A stretch of DNA of 6,131 bases from Conexibacter sp. Lineage in GTDB: Bacteria; Actinomycetota; Thermoleophilia; Solirubrobacterales; Solirubrobacteraceae. Position numbers and translations under genes: made by a program. How positions within the stretch are numbered: position 1 is the stretch's first letter; the number at the start of each line of letters is the position of its first letter. Where the stretch lies: positions 1 to 6,131 of the forward strand of contig JAOPZG010000078.1 of NCBI GenBank assembly GCA_025964215.1, written 5' to 3'. Under the pieces are notes generated by a model that worked only from the letters and a program-made list of their open reading frames with translations, was not told the DNA's origin and ran no database searches. This document shows positions 1 through 5,942 of this stretch, piece after piece.

Positions 1-345
1 CGCGCGGTGATCGCCGACCCGGAGCTCGGGTCCGTGCTCGTGGCCGACGACGGCGGGCGGCTCGTCGGCGTGCTCGCCGCGAGCTGGCCGGCGGCGATCC
101 ACGCGGGCGGAGCGTACGGACTGATCCAGGACCTCTGGGTCGCCCCGGCGCGGCGCGGCGACGGCCTCGGGGCCGAGCTCGTCGAGGCCTACATGTCGCT
201 CGCCGAGGCGCGGCCCGGCGTCGCGCGCGTCGAGGTCGGCATCCCGCGCGACGGCTTCCCGGCGCTGCGGGCGACACGGCGGTTCTACCAGCGCAGCGGC
301 TTCGAGACCGTCGGCGCGCGGATGCGGAGGAGGACGGCGGCGTGA
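1..345 (+). CDS. GNAT family N-acetyltransferase, C-terminal part (5' end outside window)
   Basis: Predicted cytoplasmic acetyl-CoA-dependent N-acetyltransferase; the substrate cannot be told. The reading frame is open to the left edge. A GTG at 7 could be a start, but it would remove most of the N-terminal alpha/beta part usual in this fold, so I treat the gene as truncated by the window. The acetyl-CoA pyrophosphate-binding motif A follows the strand DLWVAP and reads RRGDGLGA (151-174), fitting the family's R/Q-x-x-G-x-G/A pattern. Near the C-terminus ATRRFYQRSGF (about 271-303) matches the motif B helix with its conserved Tyr and the 'GF' turn, and the protein ends soon after, as GNATs do. 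Its TGA stop overlaps the GTG of the downstream deacetylase-like gene by 4 bases, so the two are probably translated in a coupled way. Family assignment is firm; role is unknown. An antagonistic acetylation/deacetylation pair with the next gene is an inference from context. Confidence 0.85.
   Translation, partial: RAVIADPELGSVLVADDGGRLVGVLAASWPAAIHAGGAYGLIQDLWVAPARRGDGLGAELVEAYMSLAEARPGVARVEVGIPRDGFPALRATRRFYQRSGFETVGARMRRRTAA
326..333 (+). promoter_or_regulatory. Shine-Dalgarno for the deacetylase-like gene
   Basis: GGAGGAGG lies 8 bases before the GTG at 342, inside the end of the upstream acetyltransferase gene. It is the strongest ribosome-binding site in the operon and fixes the GTG start that overlaps the preceding stop. 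Confidence 0.75.
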
Positions 346-1301
346 ACGGCTTGGTGGTGGTGCGGCAGCGGGGCAGCGGCTCCGACGGCGACGCGCCGTG
401 GATCGTGGACGGCGGGCGGCGCGTCCCGGGCCAGGACGGCCGCCGGCGCCTCGGACTCGTCGAGGAGGGGCTGACCCGCCACCCCGGCGCGCGCACGGTC
501 GGCTCCGGCGCGACCGACACTGACGTCGAGCGGACGCTCTTCGCGATCCACGACCTCGGCTACCTCGCCGCGCTGCACGACCTCAGCGACCTCGTGATCC
601 TGCCGCGCTTCGCCGCGCCCGGCCTGCAGCCCGACATCCCCGCGGGGCCGGAGCTCGTCACGGCCGCCGACGAGGCGATCCGGACCGCGATCTCGGCCGC
701 TCGCCGGGTCGCCGCGGGAACGCGGTTCGCCTATGCCTTGTGCCGCCCGCCCGGCCACCACGCCGGGCCCGCGTTCATGGGCGGCTACTGCTACCTCAAC
801 ACCGCGGCCGCCGCGGCGCACGCGCTGCTCGAGGCCGGCGCCGGCCCGGTCGGGATCCTCGACCTCGACCTCCACTACCCCAACGGGACCTCGGCGATCG
901 TCGCCCGCATGCCCGACGTGCACCTGCACTCGCTGCACGCGTGGCCGGTGACCAACGCGCCGACCGACCCGGTCCTGCCGCGCACGGGCCGTGAGCGCTT
1001 GGTGGAGTTCCGCGACGCGCCGGACCCCGAGGCCTACCTCGACGCGGTCGACGAGTCGCTCGACCAGCTCGCGCGCACGGCGCGCGTGCTCGTGGTCTCG
1101 CTCGGCTACGACACCGTCGCCGGCGACCCGCACGGCAGCTGGGACTTCGAGCCCGGCGTCTTCGCCGCGATCGGCCGGCTGCTCGCCTCGTGCGGGCTGC
1201 CGATCTGCGTGGTGCAGGAGGGCGGCTACGCCGTCGACCAGCTCGCCGACTGCGGCGGCGCGTTCGCCGCCGGGCTCCTGGCCGAGGCGGCGGTCGCGTG
1301 A
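342..1301 (+). CDS. Zn-dependent histone deacetylase / acetylpolyamine amidohydrolase family protein
   Basis: A 319-residue arginase-fold amidohydrolase expected to remove acetyl (or another acyl) groups from lysine side chains, polyamines or small amides in the cytoplasm. Visible landmarks: RPPGHHA at 135-141 with the tandem catalytic His139-His140; GGYCYLN at 147-153, equivalent to the family's GFCxFN; DLDLHYPNGT at 174-183 supplying the charge-relay Asp174 and zinc ligands Asp176 and His178; SLGYD with the third zinc ligand Asp257; and EGGY with the transition-state Tyr296. All catalytic positions known from HDLP/HDAC8-type enzymes are therefore present. The odd point is HYPNGT where the family normally has HHGNGT. 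Length is slightly short of the usual 340-380 because the N-terminal part is compact. The GTG start is supported by an 8-base-spaced GGAGGAGG and the 4-base overlap with the acetyltransferase; the stop overlaps the chorismate mutase start in the same way. Family assignment is strong; AcuC-like protein deacetylase versus polyamine/small-molecule deacetylase cannot be decided. Confidence 0.92.
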   Translation: MNGLVVVRQRGSGSDGDAPWIVDGGRRVPGQDGRRRLGLVEEGLTRHPGARTVGSGATDTDVERTLFAIHDLGYLAALHDLSDLVILPRFAAPGLQPDIPAGPELVTAADEAIRTAISAARRVAAGTRFAYALCRPPGHHAGPAFMGGYCYLNTAAAAAHALLEAGAGPVGILDLDLHYPNGTSAIVARMPDVHLHSLHAWPVTNAPTDPVLPRTGRERLVEFRDAPDPEAYLDAVDESLDQLARTARVLVVSLGYDTVAGDPHGSWDFEPGVFAAIGRLLASCGLPICVVQEGGYAVDQLADCGGAFAAGLLAEAAVA

Positions 1302-1609
1302 GCGGGCTGCCCGAGTACCGGGCGCGGCTCGACGCGGTCGACGACCAGATCGCCGGCCTGCTCGGCGAGCGCTTCGCGATCTGCCGCGACGTCGCCCGCT
1401 ACAAGAGCGCGCACGGCATTCCCATGATGCAGCCCGACCGCGTGGTCGAGGTGCGCTCCCGCTACCTGGCGCGCGGCGCCGACGCGGGCCTGCCGGAGGA
1501 CTTCAGCGCCTCCCTGTTCGAGGTGCTCATCGCGGCGACGTGCCGGATGGAAGACGAGATCATCGCCGCGCTCGAGGGCGCCGCGACAGAGGAAGCGGAG
1601 ACCGCATGA
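1298..1609 (+). CDS. AroQ-type (type II) chorismate mutase-like protein with variant active site
   Basis: A 103-residue all-helical protein the size of a free-standing AroQ domain, which normally rearranges chorismate to prephenate for Phe/Tyr synthesis. Aligned by eye to the E. coli P-protein mutase domain, Arg8, Arg25, Lys36 and Arg48 match its Arg11, Arg28, Lys39 and Arg51. Two positions differ: the conserved Glu52 is Val49 (QPDRVVEV, 45-52), as in the PxRV segment of the isochorismate pyruvate lyase PchB, and Gln88 is Glu85, as in yeast chorismate mutase. Helix 1 (YRARLDAVDDQI) and the C-terminal helix (about 70-92) are clear. There is no signal peptide and no fused prephenate dehydratase or DAHP synthase, and no other shikimate gene is in the window. 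The GTG at 1298 overlaps the upstream TGA; an in-frame GTG at 1190 would add an Arg-rich stretch lying wholly inside the deacetylase gene and is rejected. Alternatives are an isochorismate or aminodeoxychorismate enzyme of the same fold. Fold certain, substrate not. Confidence 0.85.
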   Translation: MSGLPEYRARLDAVDDQIAGLLGERFAICRDVARYKSAHGIPMMQPDRVVEVRSRYLARGADAGLPEDFSASLFEVLIAATCRMEDEIIAALEGAATEEAETA

Positions 1610-3261
1610 TCCCCGGAAGCACGCGCCGCGTGCCCAAGCTCGCGCTGGCCCTGGCCGGCGCGGCCGTCGTCGTGGTAGTCGTCGTCGTGGTGCTCGTCGC
1701 GAGCGGCGGCTCGTCCGACGACAACGACCAGGCGAGCGCGCCGAAGCCGGCGTCCACGAGCGCCGCGAAGCAGCCCGACGCCGCGACGCCCGCGGCGCCG
1801 AAGGCCGCCAAGCCGTCGCCCACCGGCTCCGCCGTCCCGAACGGCGACCTGTCGAACACGCGCGACATCAAGGGCCCGATCACGGCCGCGACGGTCGGCC
1901 GGCTCAAGGCGGCGTGGACGCTGCCCTTCGGCCAGGAGAGCGCGAGCCAGTACGGCAGCTACGCCGCGACGCCCGTGATCGTCGGCGGCGTCATCTACTC
2001 GCAGGACCTCGCCTCCAACGTCTCGGCGCTCGACCTGAAGACCGGCGAGGTGCTGTGGAGCACGTCCTACAGCTCGCCGGACCAGGGGCCCAACGGCGTC
2101 AACGTCGGCGGCGGGCGCGTCTACGGCGCGACGGCCGACTCCGCCTTCGCGCTCGACCAGAAGACGGGCAAGGAGCTCTGGAGCGTCCCGCTGATCCGCA
2201 ACTCCGGCGAGGGCATCGACATGGCGCCCGGCTTCCACGAGGGGTTGGTCTACGTCTCGACGGTGCCGGGCAACAACGGCAAGTTCTACAACGAGGGGAC
2301 GAAGGGGATCCTCTGGGCGCTCGACGCCAAGACGGGCAAGAAGAAGTGGAGCTTCGACACCGCGCCGACCAAGACGTGGTCCAAGGCCAACGCGGACGTC
2401 AACCTCGGCGGCGGCCTCTGGCACACGCCGTCCTTCGACGCCGCCGGCGGCATGTACTTCGGCGTCGGCAACCCCGGGCCGTTCCCCGGGACCGACGACC
2501 ACCCGTGGGGCTCCGGCCGCCCGGGCAAGAACCTGTACACCAACTCGCTCGTCAAGCTGAACGCCAAGACGGGCAAGCTGCAGTGGTACTACCAGCTCAC
2601 GCCGCACGACATCTACGACTGGGACCTCCAGGACCCGCCGATCCTCGCGAAGGTCAAGGGCCGCCCGGCGGTCATCGAGGCGGGCAAGTCGGGGATCGTG
2701 ATCGCGGTCGACCGCGCCTCCGGCAAGCTGCTCTGGAAGCGCCCGGTCGGCAGGCACAACGGCCACGACGACGACCCCGCGCTCGCCGCCAAGGGCAAGT
2801 ACTCCAAGTTGCAGCTCAACCAGGAGATCTACCCGGGCCGGCTCGGCGGCGTGATCGCGCCGATGGCGACCGACGGCAAGTACGTCTTCGCCCCGGTGGT
2901 CAACAACTCGGTCACGTGGACGACGCAGACCGAGGCCGGCGCGCGTGACGGCCAGACGAGCACCGGCGAGGTGACGGCCGTCGACCTGAACAGCGGCAAG
3001 GTGAAGTGGACGCGCGAGTTCCCGACGCCCGCCTTCGGCGCCACGACGGTGACCAACGACGTGGTCTTCGCGACGACGTTCGACGGGATCCTCCACGCCC
3101 TCTCGGCCAAGACCGGCAAGGTCCTCTGGGAGCAGCAGCTCCCGGCGGCGACCAACACGGGGGTGATGGTCCACGACGACATGGTGATCGCGCCGGCGGG
3201 CCTCGCGGCCGGCCAGGGCCAGACGCCCGGGATCACCGCCTACCGCCTGAGCGGGAAGTGA
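1606..3261 (+). CDS. Membrane-anchored PQQ-type eight-bladed beta-propeller (quinoprotein dehydrogenase-like)
   Basis: A 551-residue protein. Residues 11-32 form one membrane span containing nine consecutive valines; 33-80 is an Ala/Pro/Lys/Thr linker with no lipobox; the rest is a propeller expected outside the membrane. Seven blade motifs of the form (A/K)xDxxTGKxxW end at Trp151, 192, 248, 327, 377, 468 and 508, and a degenerate one near 97-104 would make eight, as in PQQ alcohol dehydrogenases. GDLSNTR (80-86) resembles the family's N-terminal GDxxxTR. Compared with methanol dehydrogenase, Glu230, Asn289 (GVGNPGP) and Asp338 (TPHDIYD) fall where the metal ligands and catalytic Asp lie, Trp272 near the PQQ-stacking Trp, and Lys361 replaces Arg331, as in quinohaemoprotein and glucose dehydrogenases. 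There is no cysteine, so the vicinal disulfide of many such enzymes is absent, and no haem c motif. ATG 1606 overlaps the mutase stop (ATGA). A quinoprotein dehydrogenase is the best guess; a non-catalytic BamB-like scaffold remains possible. Confidence 0.85.
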   Translation: MIPGSTRRVPKLALALAGAAVVVVVVVVVLVASGGSSDDNDQASAPKPASTSAAKQPDAATPAAPKAAKPSPTGSAVPNGDLSNTRDIKGPITAATVGRLKAAWTLPFGQESASQYGSYAATPVIVGGVIYSQDLASNVSALDLKTGEVLWSTSYSSPDQGPNGVNVGGGRVYGATADSAFALDQKTGKELWSVPLIRNSGEGIDMAPGFHEGLVYVSTVPGNNGKFYNEGTKGILWALDAKTGKKKWSFDTAPTKTWSKANADVNLGGGLWHTPSFDAAGGMYFGVGNPGPFPGTDDHPWGSGRPGKNLYTNSLVKLNAKTGKLQWYYQLTPHDIYDWDLQDPPILAKVKGRPAVIEAGKSGIVIAVDRASGKLLWKRPVGRHNGHDDDPALAAKGKYSKLQLNQEIYPGRLGGVIAPMATDGKYVFAPVVNNSVTWTTQTEAGARDGQTSTGEVTAVDLNSGKVKWTREFPTPAFGATTVTNDVVFATTFDGILHALSAKTGKVLWEQQLPAATNTGVMVHDDMVIAPAGLAAGQGQTPGITAYRLSGK

Positions 3262-5096
3262 GCGCGGAGATGGCCGCCGTCAGCGAGGCACCGCCGCTCG
3301 TCGAGCCCGCCGTCCCGGCCCGCGGCTGGCGCCGGCGCCTCGGCGTGCCCGCGGAGGTCGGGGCGGTGGTCGCCGTCGCGGCGGTCGTCTTCCTGCTCAT
3401 CCGCCCGATGCTCTGGAAGCACCAGTTCGTGGGCTTCGACTGGTACGCGCACCTCTGGTACATCTGGCACCAGGAGGGCTCGCTGAAGTCGACGGGCCTG
3501 CCGACGCTCTTCAACTTCAACCAGACGGGCCTGTTCGACCCGCACTACGCGTTCTATGGCGGGACGCTCTACGTCATCACGGCGATCATCGCGCTGGTCG
3601 TCGGCCACGTCGCGGCGTTCGTCCTCACGTGGATCGGCGCCTTCGCGATGGCGCAGGGCGGCTTCTACTGGCTCGCGCGGATGGCCGGCGTCGGCAAGGT
3701 CGCCGCGCACGTCCCGGGCGTCTTGTTCATCGCCTCGCCGTGGTGGTTGTCCTCCATCTACGCGTGGGGCAGCTGGGGGCAGGCGGTCGCGGTCTCCTCG
3801 CTGGTGCTGCTGCTGGCCGCGGCGATCTCGATCCTGCGCGCGGACGCGCTGCGGCCCGGGCCGGCCATCGCGCTGGCGCTCAGCACGACGCTCTACACGG
3901 GCAGCCACAACCTCACGATGCTGTGGGCGACGACGCTCGCGGTCGTCATCGGGATCGTGCTGCTGCTGGTCGTCCCCGCCGCGCGCCGGCTGCTCTTCCA
4001 GCCGCGCGGGCTGAAGCGCTTGGCGCTCGTCATGGTGCCGGCGTTCCTGGTCAACGCCTGGTTCTTCCTGCCGGACGTCGCCTACCAGGCGCAGACGTCG
4101 ATCGCGACGAACACCGCGCTCGCCGAGGGCCTGGTGCGGACCTCGATGTTCTACGTGGTCCCCAAGTACCTGTTCACCTTGCACAACCACAACGGCCTGC
4201 CGGGCTTCACGCACCAGTCCGCGCAGCTCCCGTTCCTGGCCGTCGGCTGGGCGCTGATCGCGATCGTGCTCTTCCGGCCGCGCCTGCGCTCGCCGTTCCT
4301 GTGGACGGCGGCCGCCCTGCTCGCCGCGGCGGTCGGCGTCTGGCAGCTCATGACCCACGTCGAGTGGATCCTCGGGCTGCCCTCGCCGTACGACCGCGTC
4401 CAGGCGCCCTACCGCTTCGAGGCCTACATCGAGCTCGCCGCCGCGGGCCTCGTGATCTGCGCGCTGGCCCTCGCCGCCCGGACGCGCGGCTGGCGCAAGT
4501 ACTGGGTCTTCGCGACGGTGCCGATCATGGCGCTGGTGATCGCCAACGGCAAGGCGCTGGTCGACGAGCCGTTCCCGGCGCCGCCGGTCAGCCCGCCGTG
4601 GAGCCAGCCGCGCCCGTACACGAGCGTCGACGAGCCGCCGTGGGGCGCCGCCGACTACATCGACTCGCGGCTGCCGTCGATCAACCCGGACCCGACGATG
4701 CCGCGGATCCTGTTCAACGGCAAGACGGCCGAGAAGCACCATCGCGTCTCGGCGTCGATCGAGGCCTCCGAGGGGCAGGACGTCCTCTCCAACGTGAAGA
4801 CCGCGACGTGGCTGATCAAGGTCACCGGCGCGCACTTCGTCGCCAACGACCCGAACGGCAACGGCGTCCTCGAGATCGACGACGCGCCGAACGGCGTGGC
4901 GCACGTCACGGTCGCCGCCACCAACCCGCCGCCCGTCGTGATCGGCCGGATCGTCTCGATCCTCGCGCTGCTGTGGCTCGCGGGGGCGGCGGTGGTGATG
5001 GTGCTGGGCCGGCGGAGCGCGGTCCGCCGGCCCGTGGTCGAGGAGGCGCCGCCGGCCGACGAGCCGGAGACCGCGCCCGGGCGCGACGTCGACTAG
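3258..5096 (+). CDS. Polytopic membrane protein, GT-C / YfhO / PTPS-related-like
   Basis: A 612-residue protein with roughly 11-13 membrane spans. After a short Pro-rich cytoplasmic N-terminus and RGWRRR, span 1 covers about 34-50. It is followed by a loop with GFDWYAH (59-65), placing Asp61 and His65 where GT-C glycosyltransferases carry acidic/His residues in the first external loop. Further spans lie at about 105-140, 152-193, 201-240, 255-273, 325-364 and 391-428. Residues 430-560 form a soluble, probably external domain, then a last span (561-584) and an acidic Pro-rich tail. LPTLFNFNQTGLFDPHYAFY (81-100) resembles the segment after the first loop in membrane proteins annotated YfhO or '6-pyruvoyl-tetrahydropterin synthase-related'. 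If GT-C, it would move a sugar from a polyprenyl-phosphate carrier to an envelope acceptor. Start GTG 3258 follows the operon's overlap rule; an ATG at 3270 is the alternative and neither has a well-spaced Shine-Dalgarno. The polytopic architecture is certain; the enzymatic role is tentative. Confidence 0.8.
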   Translation: MSAEMAAVSEAPPLVEPAVPARGWRRRLGVPAEVGAVVAVAAVVFLLIRPMLWKHQFVGFDWYAHLWYIWHQEGSLKSTGLPTLFNFNQTGLFDPHYAFYGGTLYVITAIIALVVGHVAAFVLTWIGAFAMAQGGFYWLARMAGVGKVAAHVPGVLFIASPWWLSSIYAWGSWGQAVAVSSLVLLLAAAISILRADALRPGPAIALALSTTLYTGSHNLTMLWATTLAVVIGIVLLLVVPAARRLLFQPRGLKRLALVMVPAFLVNAWFFLPDVAYQAQTSIATNTALAEGLVRTSMFYVVPKYLFTLHNHNGLPGFTHQSAQLPFLAVGWALIAIVLFRPRLRSPFLWTAAALLAAAVGVWQLMTHVEWILGLPSPYDRVQAPYRFEAYIELAAAGLVICALALAARTRGWRKYWVFATVPIMALVIANGKALVDEPFPAPPVSPPWSQPRPYTSVDEPPWGAADYIDSRLPSINPDPTMPRILFNGKTAEKHHRVSASIEASEGQDVLSNVKTATWLIKVTGAHFVANDPNGNGVLEIDDAPNGVAHVTVAATNPPPVVIGRIVSILALLWLAGAAVVMVLGRRSAVRRPVVEEAPPADEPETAPGRDVD

Positions 5097-5827
5097 GCCG
5101 CGCTGGCCGCCGTGTCGTAGCCCTGCTGGATGTTGGGGTACAACGTCGCGAGGTCGTCGGGCAGCGCCGCCTTGACGTTGCGGCTGACCTCGTCGGCGAG
5201 GACCTCCTCGGCGCCGGCGGCGATCCCCGCGACGGCCTGGCGCGCGACCTCCTCGGGGGCGATCTTCGGCACGTCGACCCCGGCGGCCATGTCGGTGTCG
5301 ATGTAGCCGGCGTGGACGCCGACGACGAGCGTGCCCTGCGAGCGCAGCTGCGTGCGCAGGCCGTTGGTGAGCGACCACGCCGCCGACTTCGTCGCCGAGT
5401 AGTTGCCGAGCTCCGGGAACGAGACCCAGGAGAGCGCCGAGAGCATGTTGACCAGCGCGCCGCCGCCGTTGGCGGCGAGCACCGGCGCGAAGGCGCGGGA
5501 GACCGCGAGCAGGCCGAAGTAGTTGACCTCGAACTCGGCGCGGTGCACGTCGAGGTCGTCGCCGCCGACCGCCGCGGCCCCGAGGCCGACGCCGGCGTTG
5601 TTGATGACGATGGTCACGTCGCCGAGCTCGGCGGCCACGCGGGCGACCTGCTCGTGGTCGGTGACGTCGAGCGCGACCGGGATCACGTCCGGGTCGGTGA
5701 CGGACGCGGGGTCGCGCGCGCCGGCGTAGACCTTCGCGGCGCCCGCGTCGAGCAGCGCCCGCGCGAACGCCCGGCCCAGCCCGCGGTTGGCTCCGGTGAC
5801 GAGGGCGACGGATCCTTCGACGTTCAT
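5093..5827 (-). CDS. Classical short-chain dehydrogenase/reductase (SDR)
   Basis: A 244-residue NAD(P)(H)-dependent oxidoreductase of the classical SDR type, cytoplasmic, normally a homo-oligomer. The nucleotide-binding TGxxxGxG reads TGANRGLG (11-18); Asp54 (ALDVTD) would contact the adenine; NNAG is at 76-79; the catalytic tetrad is Asn102, Ser130, Tyr143 (YSATK) and Lys147. Arg15 and Arg38 near the first strands favour NADP(H) over NAD(H). The substrate loop after GYIDTDM (174-180) is short and gives no clue to substrate. ATG 5827 is chosen because GGAGG sits 7 bases upstream and because the family begins with a few residues before the first strand; an in-frame ATG at 5851 would add eight residues (MQLTGGRA) that include the ribosome-binding site. 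The gene converges on the membrane-protein gene and their stop codons share a CTAG. A palindrome just upstream suggests repressor control. Family assignment is firm; reaction unknown. Confidence 0.93.
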   Translation of the reverse strand: MNVEGSVALVTGANRGLGRAFARALLDAGAAKVYAGARDPASVTDPDVIPVALDVTDHEQVARVAAELGDVTIVINNAGVGLGAAAVGGDDLDVHRAEFEVNYFGLLAVSRAFAPVLAANGGGALVNMLSALSWVSFPELGNYSATKSAAWSLTNGLRTQLRSQGTLVVGVHAGYIDTDMAAGVDVPKIAPEEVARQAVAGIAAGAEEVLADEVSRNVKAALPDDLATLYPNIQQGYDTAASAA

Positions 5828-5834
5828 GGCACGA

Positions 5835-5839
5835 CCTCC
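5835..5839 (-). promoter_or_regulatory. Shine-Dalgarno of the SDR gene
   Basis: Read on the minus strand this is GGAGG (within TGGAGGT), 7 bases ahead of ATG 5827. It decides between this start and the in-frame ATG at 5851. Confidence 0.8.
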
Positions 5840-5843
5840 AGTG

Positions 5844-5864
5844 AGTTGCATGATGCGACCAACT
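5844..5864. promoter_or_regulatory. Candidate operator: imperfect palindrome upstream of the SDR gene
   Basis: Bases 5845-5859 read GTTGCATGATGCGAC, a dyad centred on 5852 with six of seven base pairs matching, including a perfect GCAT/ATGC core. A second, offset pair AGTTG (5844-5848) and CAACT (5860-5864) flanks it. It lies 17-37 bases ahead of the SDR start and just past the Shine-Dalgarno, a usual place for a MarR/HxlR/TetR-type repressor to bind over a transcription start. On the minus strand TACAGT (5867-5862) could be a weak -10, but I see no convincing -35. No regulator gene is in the window; the operator role is inference from symmetry and position. Confidence 0.4.
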
Positions 5865-5910
5865 GTAGCGCGGTCGTTCGGGCGCGATCGACCGGCGCGT
5901 GGAGACGACC

Positions 5911-5940
5911 TTGTGTGCGAAATTCTGCATTCTTGGGTAA
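5911..5940. promoter_or_regulatory. AT-rich island in the divergent intergenic region, probable promoter location
   Basis: Eighteen of these 30 bases are A or T, in sharp contrast to the surrounding GC-rich DNA. It lies 44-73 bases ahead of the secreted-protein start and 84-113 ahead of the SDR start, so it is the most likely promoter location for the rightward gene. I could not align a convincing -35/-10 pair: TTGTGT at 5911 is a fair -35 but no good -10 lies 16-18 bases on. The rest of 5828-5983 holds only the operator, the inverted repeat and the two ribosome-binding sites described separately. Confidence 0.3.
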
Positions 5941-5942
5941 CA

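Noticed and set aside
285..1133. 282-codon minus-strand frame over the deacetylase-like gene
   Set aside because: Low-complexity Arg/Val-rich translation overlapping a gene with all catalytic motifs in place.
991..1605. Possible long N-terminal extension of the propeller protein
   Set aside because: The frame is open but reads as Arg/Ser/Ala-rich noise through the deacetylase and mutase genes. The signal-anchor begins right after ATG 1606, which makes the 4-base overlap.
2161..3120. Near-identical 12-base units (AAGACGGGCAAG and variants at 2161, 2329, 2566, 3109), considered as a DNA repeat array
   Set aside because: They encode the KTGK turn of successive propeller blades, so protein-level repetition explains them.
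1462..3174. 570-codon open frame antisense to the propeller gene
   Set aside because: Arg/Val/Asp/Gly-rich with no recognisable fold, while the opposite strand has a clear repeat-based protein. It is a compositional shadow.
3006..3257. Possible N-terminal extension of the membrane protein
   Set aside because: It overlaps the last propeller blades in another frame and is Arg/Asp/Gly-rich; starting at GTG 3258 gives a sensible N-terminus and the operon's usual overlap.
5072..5085. Perfect 14-bp palindrome CGCGCCCGGGCGCG near the end of the membrane-protein gene, considered as a terminator
   Set aside because: It has no loop and no T-tract and is made only of G and C, so it is easily explained by composition and codon use.
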